The notes under the pieces are model-generated. The model was not told the origin of the DNA. It saw only the letters and a program-made list of their open reading frames with translations, and did not search any database. Below are positions 46,276 through 57,645 of a stretch of 64,000 bases of DNA, one piece after another. The stretch's first letter is position 1. Each line of letters opens with the position of its first letter. Both the position numbers and the translations under genes were made by a program. Source of the DNA: Anastrepha obliqua (lineage: Eukaryota; Arthropoda; Insecta; Diptera; Tephritidae); assembly GCF_027943255.1 (NCBI RefSeq), contig NC_072894.1:128269601-128333600 (forward strand), written 5' to 3'.

Positions 46276-46668
46276 TTATTTTTTTGTGTTCATTTGGTCT
46301 ATATGTTCCATAAAAAGTTGATATGGTAAATAATATGCAGAGTCTGATACACGCAAATTTCCATTGACCATTATAGTGACAAAATTATCGATCACCAATT
46401 CCAACAGGATTTCAAAATCAGAGTTGGAATGAGTTGTTGTGTGGTGTACTTCTGAAAAAATGAGAAATAAACAAAATAAATCTAAAAATTCGAATTCTAA
46501 CTTTATCTTGTGTATGTTCTTATTACCTTTGAATTTTTCCAATGAAGCACCATTCATTTTAAATTTTCCAAGAATTTTTTTTATCATTTCGCGTTTCTTT
46601 CCTTTTTCATTCGATTCCAACATTTGTTCATAGCCGAAAACATCGTTTGCAAACGCATTCATTTCCAC
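46276..46668 (-). CDS. Unidentified two-exon ORF (105 aa) inside the Helitron
   Basis: Minus-strand exon 1 46668-46527 and exon 2 46451-46276, joined across a 75-nt GTAATA...TTTTTTCAG intron with frame preserved. The joined peptide starts MEMNAFANDVFGYEQMLES, has a basic stretch (KGKKREMIKKILGKFK) and continues FKEVHHTTTHSNSDFEILLE, then FVTIMVNGNLRVSDSAYYLP. I do not recognise the family. A clean in-frame intron argues against a chance ORF. No promoter or poly(A) signal was identified. It lies between the presumed Helitron 5' end and the helicase remnants, so it could be a captured host gene fragment or an accessory Helitron gene. Confidence 0.45.
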   Translation of the reverse strand: MEMNAFANDVFGYEQMLESNEKGKKREMIKKILGKFKMNGASLEKFKGNKNIHKIKLEFEFLDLFCLFLIFSEVHHTTTHSNSDFEILLELVIDNFVTIMVNGNLRVSDSAYYLPYQLFMEHIDQMNTKK

Positions 46669-46734
46669 ATAATATAGAATTGGTCAAAGAAAGCATTGCT
46701 CAATTGAATTGAAACATTATTTTCATAAATACTT

Positions 46735-47150
46735 AGGGCCTTAACTAATGCACCTTGGTACATACCTAACGCAGATATTCATCGCGACCTTGACATCGAT
46801 ACTATTGATGAAACAATACAAAGCGCTAGCAGAAGACACATAAATAGACTATTAACGCATACAAATCCTATGATGAGAAGACTACCAAATAAAGAAAAAT
46901 CTACCCAAAGTCGGCTTAACCGTCAAACACCAACAGATCTTGCAAAATCCTTGTAATCAATTGTCAACTAATCGTATATGTCATTTTTAACCACTTGTTT
47001 TTAAATAATATGTATATATTTCTTCTAAATGAGCTTGGGGGCATTGGCCCTTCAATATCACTCTCATTCCATCTTTTTGTAAATCAAATTACTTATTGTC
47101 TAACGACAGGTGTAATATTTTATGGAAGAAATAAAAACAAAAAAAAAATG
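46735..47150 (+). mobile_element. Jockey-clade 3' fragment
   Basis: The plus strand encodes LTNAPWYIPNADIHRDLDID, then TIDETIQSASRRHINRLLTH and a stop at about 46956. This is the conserved jockey C-terminus (APWY.....HRDL.I......I...S.RH..RL). About 190 bases of 3' UTR end in AATAAA and an A-rich tail near 47135-47150. Confidence 0.85.
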
Positions 47151-47459
47151 TTCATTCGAATCATTTGAAATTTCTGTATACAATAACGAAAAATTCAAAA
47201 AAAGTTGTACACATAAAATGAATGTCGATTCGAAACTTACTTTAATCTAAGAATCGAGCAAGTTTTGTTTTGTACAATATTTTGATTTTTTCTATATTAT
47301 TTTTTATATGAAGAAAATATTTAAAAGAAATTTTTTTTTGCTAAAAACCTTCCCCTAGTGGATCCCTATAATATGAAAAATGAACGAATAAAATTGGCCT
47401 CGTATCGGCCCAAAAAAATGCGTACAAACGAACATCATTTCATTTTTTTATATATAGAT

Positions 47460-48036
47460 GTATAATAGGTATTTTGAAAAATTATTCTTACAGGGAAGCC
47501 AATTGAAAATTACCGTTTTAGTATTATCGAATTTACGGTGCTAACTTTTCACATATTTCTTGTTAGATTTTTAATTACTTTGGTTTGTGCAACAACTGTG
47601 TCTGTTGTTGCAGTACGTTTAACGATGCTCATACAAATAATCGTACTTTTGGCTACATAAGTCGTCCTACAGCATTTTTTAATTTAAAAAACTTAGAACA
47701 AAACTCTTCACTTTTTTTTAGTAGCAAGACCATTTCTTATGATGAGACCAAAAAGACAGTACTTCAGTTTTGATATGATTGTTGTTGTTTAGTTTTCATT
47801 ATTTCACAACACTACACATACGAGAAATATCAGAAATATGCTTATGTGTGTAATTGCGTGGGTATTAACGTTGTATCAAAGGTATAGCGCCAGCCATAGG
47901 TGATGGCTATTGGAATCAACACACTTTATCACATAAATAAGGGGTTATCTGATGGGCATCAAGAATGTATCGGGTGTTGCTTTTTGAGTGAGAGAAATTC
48001 AGATAAAACGCTTGTCAATGAATTAACAGCTAAATT
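47460..48036. other. Intergenic, nothing recognised
   Basis: No supported feature; a trace of SINE-like sequence near 47855. Confidence 0.4.
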
Positions 48037-48714
48037 TAGGGTAGGGTCACAAAATCGAAATTTTTTTTCTTCACTCATCTTATAGTAAATCATTTCAAGA
48101 ATGTTGTGTCAAAATTTTAAGTGGATCGGAGCAGAACTCTCAAAGTTATAGCCTTTGTAGGCACTCTACCTCGAATGCGGAGCATCGATAATTTCTCAGA
48201 GTCATTTTTTCAAACGCGTTTTTCCCGAAACGACTTCTTAAAAGTCGGTGCCAATCACAACTCCGAAACTATTCAACCGATTCTTTTCAAATTTGGCACA
48301 CGTTTTCTAAATCATTTTTTTTAAGGTTGTTTTTCACTTACAAATATGGTGAAATTTTTCGCCAAAAATGCTCGTTCTACGTTTTTTTGCCACCAAAACT
48401 ACAAAAATGAAAAAAAAAAAATTTTATTAATGTAGCATTACGTCATACTTTAACTGAAAAATTCGACTTTTTTAGTTTCAGATGATTCTACGACGAATGC
48501 CGATTGGCACCGCAGAGCACCTCTCGAAAAACATATCTCCAAAAAAACTCTGTCATGGGCTTATTTGTCAATATTTTATTATTAATATTTTTTAAAAACT
48601 TATTGAAAAGATGTACAATAACATGCAACTGTATTTCTGTAAAAAATTCAAAAAAAAAGTGTTTTTTTTTAGCGCTAAACCCTACCCCCCCCCCCCCCCC
48701 CCCCCCCCCCTTAA
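48037..48714. repeat. TTAA-bounded repeat, copy 2, with 26-C run
   Basis: Matches copy 1 (16972-17740), for example GGTCACAAAATCGAAA, AACTCTCAAAGTTATAGCCT and TTCAAACGCGTTTTTCCCGA. Here the left end is worn (TTTAGGGTAGGGTCAC), while the right end has 26 C (48685-48710) next to TTAA. The long G/C run is thus at the opposite terminus from copy 1. Confidence 0.75.
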
Positions 48715-49649
48715 TCGCGCGGCAAATATTGGCTTTCGTTCATGGTTTAATAGCTCAGTGCCTCGCAGCGCCACCACAAATATGAAAAATTTAGCTTTTG
48801 GTTAATTGGTATTGTCGCAAGAGGCCAAGAATTGGCTCCATTTTCAGCACTAAATGCCCCGAATATGCAAACCACACAAAACATTGCCTTTTCGGAATAA
48901 ACTTCTAATATAGGTTTAAAAACCTCGTTAGAATTTCCCCCGTCCACAATATGGGAATTTGGGTATTACCGCTTTAAACGATAAAATAAACTTCAGCATA
49001 ATTTTCACCCCATTCACCGCACGTAGTAAGCAAATAATGGTTCAATCACTCAAGATGCTTCTTATAAAACTTTCAAGTAGTGGACGAGCAGAGACCGATT
49101 TATCGGAAGCTGTGTCGAATCGCCAAATTAATTAGGGGTCCCGGTCACTCCCGCTTTTCGTATTGCATGATTACAATCACCAAAAGCGGGCATAGGTAAA
49201 AATACATCAATCGCATAGTGAGAAGTTGTTCAAATCTGCAAAAAATGGGGTGCAGAAAATGAACTTTGGAGGGTCAATATCCACGAGTATATCGAGCACA
49301 AATGTGAAAAATATTCGTTAACGTGGAAGTCCAATACATCTAAAAACACCCTTATAATGGGTTATCTCAAGTGGTAGTCCTCAAAATTTTCTTAATAATA
49401 ATAAAAATAATTTTCGTAATTAATTAATTTTTTTTTTTTTGCATTGAACGCTTCACTGACAATCAGTGGCAAATAATCTATGAAATTTATTCGGACCTGA
49501 AGTAGAATTATCAATGCTTCCGTTTTGCATAAAAAGCAATCAATTACATATATTAAAAATATTACTATCACTTTTTGAAAGTGTCCAAAATTATCAAAAG
49601 AAAAAGGAACAATCATCGATTACCGGTGAATTTTGCACAAAATTTTTAG
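48715..49649. other. Intergenic upstream of gene F
   Basis: No gene or repeat recognised. Confidence 0.4.
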
Positions 49650-49657
49650 TATAAATA
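49650..49657 (+). promoter_or_regulatory. TATA box of gene F
   Basis: TATAAATA lies 108 bases upstream of the 7-nt coding exon at 49758. An ACAGTT initiator-like motif follows at about 30 bases. Confidence 0.6.
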
Positions 49658-49757
49658 CTTCGTGAGCCTGACCTATTGACAACAGTTTCAAAAATACGTT
49701 TGTGTACGCAGCATAATTATTTACATTTTCCTAATAAAACCAAGAAAATATTGAGAA

Positions 49758-51450
49758 ATGTATAGTAAGTGAAGTGCGAAATTTATTGGTCAAATATCTT
49801 GTTTAAGAAAGTATTGAAATACGAATTAGCTGGTCATTTGGAGCCCAATAAAAACTGTAGATTATGCGATTCAGGCAGATCATGTCATGAAAAAAGAATC
49901 CTTTAATATCCGTGAAGCGTTAATTCCAAAAGAAGATACGTTCAAGGAAAATGTGATAATCAAAAAAACAAAATCTAAACCCCAGTGGAAGCAATACCTT
50001 AAATATCCATGTGTACTCAAAAATATGTGTTGGAGCCTTCGAAAATTAAAAACACTTCATTTTTATTTCTCTTTACAGCCCGTACCTTCTGCGCTTTAGC
50101 ACTGGTAGTGCTTTGTGTCAATGCTTCAGCTGCCGTCAATATGAACAACATTTGCCTGCTGTTGAAGGAAAACGCGCTTGTGGCAAGTGGCGACTCTTGC
50201 TCATCATATTATAAGTGCTCCAACGGCGTTGCTTCTCAGAAAAACTGCTCGACTGGCCTTTATTTCGATAAGAATTCACAAGGTTGCGTTAGTAAGATTC
50301 CAAGCTATTGCACCACAGATGCTGCAGATCCATGCAATGGATATGCCGTTGGCTCTTTCGCTGCGGTAGCTGAAAGCTGTGCCGGCTATTACTACTGCTC
50401 GTCTTCAGGAGCAGAACGCAGCAACTGCCCCGACGATCTTATTTTCAACCCAGACAAACAATCGTGCGTCTATAAAAGCACCTATGACTGTGTGGATGGA
50501 ACCAACAACAGTAGTAGTACCGGTGCCATCAATTTGTGTTCGTATGTGCAGAACGGCATCTACTTCGGCAATGCATGGGCATGTGCGGGCTGGCAAAAGT
50601 GCACTAGCAATACCGAATACACTACCGGGACCTGTACCAATGACTTGGTATTCGATCCGGCCAACGCGATATGTAATTATCAATCAGCCGTTTCATGCTC
50701 ACAGGTATGTCTTTATTGCGAGGTAGTGTCAAGCCGACATCCTAATGCAAGAACTCATTTACTTGTAGGTAACTAAAGATCCCAGTTTAGATGTCACATC
50801 GGCTAGTAATGGTGGTGCATGTACAGAAACGGTAAAATGGCGACTTTAAATTGTTTACGTTTGTGTTTATCTAATTATTATTGCAGGGAGCAAAGGAAAA
50901 TGCCACGGCTTGCAATCAATATTACTTATGCAATGGCAAGAACTGGATACTAACCTCATGCGATCAACACTTGTTCTACGACGTTACGAGTAAGGAGTGT
51001 GTGAATCGCATGAATGCTTACAACGACTGTGATCGTTGCGTTGGTACCACTACTAACACATTTGTAAACGCATTTGGAACCAATTGTACTGGCTACCTGT
51101 ACTGCACTGATGGCGCAGAATCGAGTTCTGGCATATGTGTCAATGATATGTTCTTCGATGAGGCAGAGGGCTTGTGTGTATATAAAAATCCAGGATATGT
51201 CTTCTGTGCAGATTCGTCCTCAACGACTACAACCACAAGTAGTACGACAACCACAACAGATGCATCCACAACCTCAACTGCTGCAGCAACTACAGATGAA
51301 GCCACAACCACCACAACTAGTGCAACTACTACAACTTCTTCAGCAGATGACACCACAACCACCACAACTAGTGCAACTACTACAACTTCTTCAGCAGATG
51401 ACACCACAACCACCACAACTAGTGCAACTACTACAACAGTCGCTGAATGA
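49758..51450 (+). CDS. Gene F: peritrophin-like protein with five CBM14 domains and a mucin tail
   Basis: Model join(49758..49764, 50079..50704, 50769..50831, 50887..51450), 419 residues. Exon 1 is ATGTATA with donor GTAAGT; the join gives MYTRTFCALALVVLCVNASA, a signal peptide. Introns 2 and 3 (64 and 55 nt) are phase 0. Domains start at NICLLLKEN, ADPCNGYAV, INLCSYVQN, GACTETGAK and DRCVGTTTN. After the last cysteine comes a tail of about 70 residues, almost all Thr with Ser, Ala and Asp, likely heavily O-glycosylated as in mucin-like peritrophins. Intron 3 falls inside domain 4. AATAAA is at about 51600. This is the best-preserved five-domain member with extra introns. Confidence 0.9.
51298..51445 (+). 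repeat. 51-bp coding minisatellite in mucin tail of gene F
   Basis: The CTAG landmarks at 51317, 51368 and 51419 are exactly 51 bases apart (17 codons), and the intervening units are identical. The unit encodes TTTTTSATTTTSSADDT. About two and a half copies are present. Confidence 0.9.
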
Positions 51451-51639
51451 CAATTTTAACGTCCGTCAATGAAAAGTTCGACCAGAGTTTCGAAAAATTA
51501 GAAATATATATACAATGATTGTATATATAAACACATATATATATACATTTACTGTATTCAACTTTAAAGACAATTTAAATAATTTTCATCAATCAAAGTA
51601 AATAAACTTTTAGCCACTGCATTCCGATGTGTCGCATAT

Positions 51640-52167
51640 TTTACGCACGAATTGAACTCGCTTAAAACTAAAATAGTTGAAGTATGAACTCGCCTTTATT
51701 CTGTTTTTATCCACATTTTTGGTATCGGAAGAGTATTAAAGGTTAAAAATATAGAAGAAAATTCGAAAATAGGTTATGTGGACTGTGACGTTGATATTAG
51801 GACGAAATATATTAATAAAGAACTACATGTTCTTCTTCTTATATGGCTTTACTTTTGCAACCGTTTGTCGCTTGTGCCTCTCGTGCGAAGGTGCACCAGG
51901 TGCTCTATCCAAAAGCATACAGGCTCCACCGAACTTCACCGTTTTATTTGCATCCCGGAAACTTTCGCCTGCATGTCCAAATCGTTGAATATTTTCATCG
52001 TCCTTACGCATTGCACAGTTTTTCTCATTATAACGCTTGTATATAGGAATTGATAATCCACATTCTTCGATACGCATTGCCCTGCGGCGAAATGCTCTGT
52101 ATTAAATTGCCTACCGAGAATGGCATATACCGAAAAACTTTGTTTATTATTATGAACTAAGTGCTTT
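51640..52167. other. Intergenic with an unassigned minus-strand ORF
   Basis: The minus strand 52077-51823 has an 84-codon open frame starting MRIEECGLSIPIYKRYNEKN, with protein-like composition (FGHAGESFRDANKTVKFGGA) and a basic end. I cannot identify it or find splice partners; it may be a fragment of a captured or dead gene. Confidence 0.25.
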
Positions 52168-53510
52168 AAAAAAAGAGGTTGTCTGTAAAGTCGGTTTACT
52201 GACGATAGTTTAACGTGATAACGTCATAAGAAAATACTGATTGAATGGTTGCATTTTTCAAAAGAAAATTTTAATTTTATTTGTTTGATAGATATTTTGT
52301 ATGGATATAGAGAATGAGTTAACATTAACATAACATAATATACTTTAACATAACATAACATAACATAACATAACATAACATAACATAACATAATATAACA
52401 TAACATAACATAACATAACATAACATAACATAACATAACATAACATAACATAACATAACATAACATAACATAACATAACATAACATAACATAACATAACA
52501 TAACATAACATAACATAACATAACATAACATAACATAACATAACATAACATAACATAACATAACATAACATAACATAACATAACATAACATAACATAACA
52601 TAACATAACATAACATAACATAACATAACATAACATAACATAACATAACATAACATAACATAACATAACATAACATAACATAACATAACATAACATAACA
52701 TAACATAACATAACATAACATAACATAACATAACATAACATAACATAACATAACATAACATAACATAACATAACATAACATAACATAACATAACATAACA
52801 TAACATAACATAACATAACATAACATAACATAACGTAACATAACATAACATAACATAACATAACATAACATAACATAACATAACATAACATAACATAACA
52901 TAACATAACATAACATAACATAACATAACATAACATAACATAACATAACATAACATAACATAACATAACATAACATAACATAACATAACATAACATAACA
53001 TAACATAACATAACATAACATAACATAACATAACATAACATAACATAACATAACATAACATGCTGTTCAAGCAAGGTAACGACGCATGAGCAAGATAACG
53101 ACGCATTTTTTGGTGCGTGCAGCCGGCTACATAGAATTATAAGACGTTATCACGTCAAAAAATAATAATAACATTAAAACAACATGTATTACTAACAAAC
53201 TTGGTTTTATTTTAAATTCTTCAAGAAAATCAAATTAATAATAATCAATAAGAAGGCATATGCAAATACAAATACGTGAATTTATATTATATATGTACAT
53301 ATCCGCATATACATACACATATACGCTCACTTAAGTAGGAGAGAGCAAGATGTCGAACGTTGCCGTTCGTTTGCTTTGTTTGCTTTGTCGTTCGTTCCGC
53401 GCTTTCGCTTGCAGTTTATTCAAGGTAACGGCAATGAGCTAGATAACGACACATTTTTTCGTGCGTGCAGCCTGTTAAATCGAATTATAAGACGTTATCA
53501 CGTCAAAAAA
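52168..53510. repeat. Interspersed repeat, copy A, with subterminal inverted motif
   Basis: The left end AAAGAGGTTGTCTGTAAAGT, with ACGTGATAACGTCATAAG inside it, matches copy B (56322). The right end has TTATAAGACGTTATCACGTC, the inverse of the left motif. An extra copy of that right-end block at 53140-53156 shows internal duplication. A pentanucleotide array fills the middle. There is no coding capacity. Confidence 0.65.
52346..53061 (+). repeat. Pentanucleotide satellite (TAACA)n, about 143 units
   Basis: An unbroken 716-base run of TAACA units with only two substitutions that I can find (near 52393 and 52835). It starts in degenerate TAACATTAACATAACATAAT-like sequence from about 52319. 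The long open frames on the minus strand are artefacts of a 5-base repeat without stops. Confidence 0.97.
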
Positions 53511-53689
53511 AACAACAACTACATAATACAAATTGTTATTAGTCTACGTAGCGAGGAAAGGAAGTGCACCTCAATAAGTGGGATATTTTTTTAAAACGCC
53601 CAAGAATGTTGAACGGAAAGTTTTAAAGAACATTTTCAGTTAATATTACATAAAAATAATGACGCTTTTTCTCTTTCTTGATAATAAAT

Positions 53690-54640
53690 ATCTTCATCTT
53701 CTTTCACAGCATTACAACGCTCCTCCAAAGCGGTCGATCTTGAAATTCGTAGTTACGTATTCCCAAATCCTGGAGATCCTCGGTCTGCCTTTGGCCTTTA
53801 CGCCCATTAGCTTTCCTGTCATGGCTTTCTTCACGGCATAGTCAGCAAGCATACGGGTAACATGACCTAGCCATCGGAGATGTACCGGATTCTATAGGTA
53901 CCATCATCCATTCTTATTAGACCAGAAATCTGTCGTAAACTTTTTTTCCATGCTAGCATCAGCACAGCCAGTAATTTTAGGAGTCCGTATCTCACATCCA
54001 TGCATTAAGATTGGTCGGATAAGGATCTTTTACATAGTTACTTGAACAAGTTAAAGTGGGCATAATACGTTTTGTTGGCGGCGTTGATGCGACCCCTGAC
54101 TGCAGAAGTTGAATCACCGCTACATGCGAACATAACTCCCAAATACTTAAAATGTATAAGCTCCCACACAAAAATGTTGCACCTGCGTAGACCGCCTCGA
54201 TTTCAACAAATATTTGGTTTTGCTCTCGTTTACAAACAGACCAACATCGTTTTATTAATTTTTAAAAGAGTTGCTTTTAATTTATTCATTTGTATTCCTC
54301 GAATTCCTCGAGAGAATAGCGATGGCATCCGCGTAAGCACATATTTGGGTTCCTTTAATTAACAAGGTACCACCTTTGTTGACTTCCTTTACGACGAAGT
54401 GCAGCATCAAATTAAATATGACAGGAAGGGGCATCACCTTGTTTTGCACCTGTGCGCTTCCCTTGGATGATCACTTTTGCTTTTGTATTGTATTTGTGAG
54501 CGTTGCGATAACGAGCCTTACTAGCTTAGCTGATACTCCAGGACTTAGCAGTACATGGTGAATCCTATCTCTTTTAACACTGTCGAAGGCTTGTTTAAAA
54601 TCAACGAAAAGGCAATGTAGAGCTACGCTTGGCGTAAGAT
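53690..54640 (-). pseudogene. RTE-like reverse transcriptase wreck
   Basis: Minus strand, in order: VDFKQAFDSVKRDRIHHVL-like block near 54600-54545, LINKG-like GTLLIKGTQICAYADAIAIL near 54370-54310 (catalytic YADD changed to YADA), then HLRWLGHVTRMLADYAVKKA and VKAKGRPRISR near 53890-53760. This order and the C-terminal LGH..RM...VKKA..G...GRP motif fit RTE-type elements. Stops and frameshifts are frequent. Confidence 0.72.
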
Positions 54641-55066
54641 GCTCCAGTCGTCAAATTTCGATCTTTGCGTCGCTTGTGTGGCCATTGGTAACTTCAATAG
54701 CTGCTGGAACATAATTAATAATTCGGTAAACTATTTTTGTTATCTGGCAACTCTCTACATACATATACTCTCATAATATTTCCGCGAATTTTTAATCTTT
54801 GAATGCAATTTTTAATTAAATCTTTCGATACGCGAATATTGTATTTGACTTGGCCGATTATCTATTTCAGCAAAATAAAAATATTTACTGTTATTGCTCT
54901 CAGATGAAATTGCGTTGTCATATCATTTTGGCCAATATTTCAACGAAAAAATACTCTGCCGCTTTGATAAATAAACAAGAAAAAAAATTAATTAGCTATT
55001 AAAATCTGTAACTTTATCTAATCGTGGATTCAGGGAGGTAACATTTAAATCGAAATCACCATAAAA
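54641..55066. other. Intergenic upstream of gene G
   Basis: No gene or repeat recognised. Confidence 0.4.
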
Positions 55067-55067
55067 A

Positions 55068-55102
55068 TATAAAAGCGCGCCGGCGTGTTAATGTTAATCA
55101 GT
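55068..55102 (+). promoter_or_regulatory. Core promoter of gene G (TATAAAA plus ATCAGT)
   Basis: TATAAAA at 55068-55074 and ATCAGT at 55097-55102 are about 30 bases apart, an intact pair. The leader to ATG 55153 is about 55 nt, so the gene could still be transcribed. Confidence 0.7.
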
Positions 55103-56145
55103 AAAGCCGAAGACGTAAGAAAACTATTAACTCTTAAGGACTAAAGCGGAAAATGTCAGGTGAGCAATAATCTACATTACACCTAAGGCTTCTTACACAA
55201 TTACACAAGCAGGAGGGTGCATATTTGGTGAAATGTGGACTTAATCAAAATAAGTTACGCCCCGGTACCAAATTAAAGTAAACCGAAACATATAAACAAC
55301 ATAGCATAATTATCCTAATATACATCCTAATTCAATGATTATGTTTTTTTTTTATAATATATTTTCCTTTCACGCGTCAGTAGTAAAGCAACTCATATTT
55401 GGCAGTCTGCTCCTGCTGCTGGCCACTTCGATTTCCGCCGAATACGATGTAAATGCTGTGTGTACGTTGGTCTCCAATGGTGTTCGCATAGGCAGCATCG
55501 AATCTTGCCAGAAATACTACGTCTGCAGCAACGGCAAGGCTGTAGCTTACAGTTGTCCCTCCGGCACTAAGTTCAGCAAGAATGCGCAAATCTGCTTAAA
55601 CGCAGCTAACGTTGAATGCTACCTTGATGACACGAGTCCTTGCAGTGGTAAATCTGAGGTGTTCGTTTCCAAATCAGGCTCTTGTAGTGGCTGGACTTAC
55701 TGTAAAAACGGTCAGGAAATCAGCACTGGTACCTGTCCCAACAATTTAATTTTCCAAGATGGAAAGTGTCAATATGGCTATTGTTCCACTTCTACAACTA
55801 ATGTGGACCAAGATTTTAAAACCGTCTGTCAGGTTATGCCGAACAATATATACTTTGGAAGCACACTTGACTGCAACAAATGGCAAATTTGTAAGAATGA
55901 AAAGCTGAACGGAGGCTTCTGTAAAGACAATTTAGTAAGTATAGTTTTTTTATTTTTATTTATAAGTTGTTTTATAAGCAATTAAAAGTCTGCAATATAA
56001 TACAAGCAATAATATAAGTTGGTGAAAACATCCATATATATAAAGTATCGAATTTAAAATTTTTGCTCGTTGTCTAACTGACTCTTCGCACTGACAAAAT
56101 TCTTTTGCTGTATTTTGCTTGTTCCATTCGGTTGTGAAGTACAGG

Positions 56146-57645
56146 AAGTTAATAGAAGTCAAAAAAGAGAAAATTCCGTACATTTTACAGTTATTATTTG
56201 ATAAAGACATAAATGAAAGCCAGGCCGCTGGAAATTGTGATTGGTTTCAAGGTGCCGATGCTGTAACAGCCAATTACGTGCAATTTTGGTTTCGTCGATT
56301 CCGTTTAGACATTTTTGATGTAAAAAAGAGGTTGTCTGTAAAGTCGGTTTATTGGCGATAGTTTAACGTGTCAACGTCATAAGAAAATACTGTTGTAATG
56401 GTTGCAATTTTGAAAACAAAATTTTAATTTTATTTGTTTGATAGATATTTTGTATGGATATAGAGGAGGAGGTAAATGGAATCGCAATGGAATAGGTCAA
56501 GTTACATTTACACAAACGTGAAAAATGACGAAACATTTATCAAATTCTTGAAAGATATGTTCAATTTCGATTGTGCATCAGACGTTAATAAGTCAACAAC
56601 ACTAAGAGGCAACATCATCGATTTGCCTTTTTCAAGACACATTACACCCGAAACACCCCCTTTAGTTTCCTACTTTTCCTATCATCGTCCTATTCTGAAC
56701 AGAGAAATGGTTCATTACCATACGCACAGGAAGAAGGCATATGCAAATACAAGTACATATGTGAATTTATATACAAATGCGCATTTACATACATATACAA
56801 ACATATATATGCTCACTCAAGTAGGAGATGTCGAACATTGCCGAACGCGGGGGCCGATTATGCTCTTTGTCGTTTGTTCCGCGCTCTCGCTTGCAGTTCA
56901 AGCACATTAGCTTACATTTGCTTGCGTACGGAATAGATTCGTATATTTGATATGTCTATATGATTTGTATGCATCTTTACATATAGATTTGTTCTTTTTG
57001 AAATATATGCAAGTTTATATACATATATTAGTATACAACATATCTTATAAGGTATGTGGTAAATATTACCATACATTTTTTCCTTCACATATAATAAAAA
57101 AATTAATAATAATAACATTAAAACAACAGGTATTATTAACAAGTAGTCGTCACTAATTATAAATTCGGTAAGGATGATGTTGATACACTTGGTTGTATTT
57201 TAAATTCTTCAAGTAAATCAAATTAATAATAATCAATAAGAAGGGATATGCTAATACAAATATGTTAATTTAGATATGTATATATGCGCATATAGGTACA
57301 TATATATACATATACGCTCACTTAAGTAGGAGAGAGCAAGATGTCGAACGTTGTGCTCTTTGTCGTTCGTTCCGCGCTTTCGCTTGCAGTTCAAGCAAGG
57401 TAACGCCCATGAGCAAGGTAACGACGATTGAGCAAGATAACGACGAATGAGCAAGATAACGACCATTGAGCAACCCGGCTAAATCGAATTATAAGACGTT
57501 ATCACATCAAAAAATGTCAATAAAATCATAGAATAATCGCCGTTGACCGGCATGTTAGTAGTAGCAGCATCACCCAGAGTTGAAGATCGATCATAAAACA
57601 GTTTTAAACCATTTGGGCTAAAAGTAGTATCGCGAAAAGGGCCAA
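56146..57645 (+). pseudogene. Mariner N-terminal fragment split by repeat copy B, in intron of gene G
   Basis: Plus strand 56152-56325 encodes VKKEKIPYILQLLFDKDINE, then ADAVTANYVQFWFRRFRLDI and FDVK, the start of a mariner transposase. After repeat B, 57514-57640 continues with NVNKIIE and eroded matches to the next mariner segment (LTGMLVV, then ED-RS and FKPFGLK). About 11 codons are missing at the junction. The rest of the element is absent. Confidence 0.7.
56322..57513. repeat. Interspersed repeat, copy B
   Basis: Same family as 52168-53510: it starts AAAAAAGAGGTTGTCTGTAA and ends ATAAGACGTTATCACATC. Shared interior includes CGCTCACTTAAGTAGGAGAG, and TGCTCTTTGTCGTTCGTTCC. A shorter second interior copy at about 56725-56910 shows tandem duplication. 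Near the right end GAGCAAG(A/G)TAACGACG is repeated four times. It lacks the TAACA satellite of copy A. Confidence 0.68.

Larger units (their letters stand above)
44182..47458 (-). mobile_element. Reverse-oriented Helitron, 3.3 kb, with insertions
   Basis: On the minus strand the 5' end TCTATATATAAAAAAATG starts at 47458 after A; the 3' end is AGCGAAGCGGGCGAGGG then TACGCTAG ending at 44182, followed by T. Near the 3' end are helicase remnants. The element is interrupted by a jockey 3' fragment (46735-47150) and a TTAA MITE (45164-45638). Pairing of these two termini is inferred from orientation and content. Confidence 0.7.

Noticed and set aside
51093..51416. Valine-rich minus-strand ORF
   Set aside because: Antisense of the Thr-rich mucin tail of gene F.
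52224..53106. Three long minus-strand ORFs (249-275 codons) of repeated MLCYV
   Set aside because: They are translations of the TAACA pentanucleotide array in each frame; a stop-free 5-mer repeat gives this by chance.
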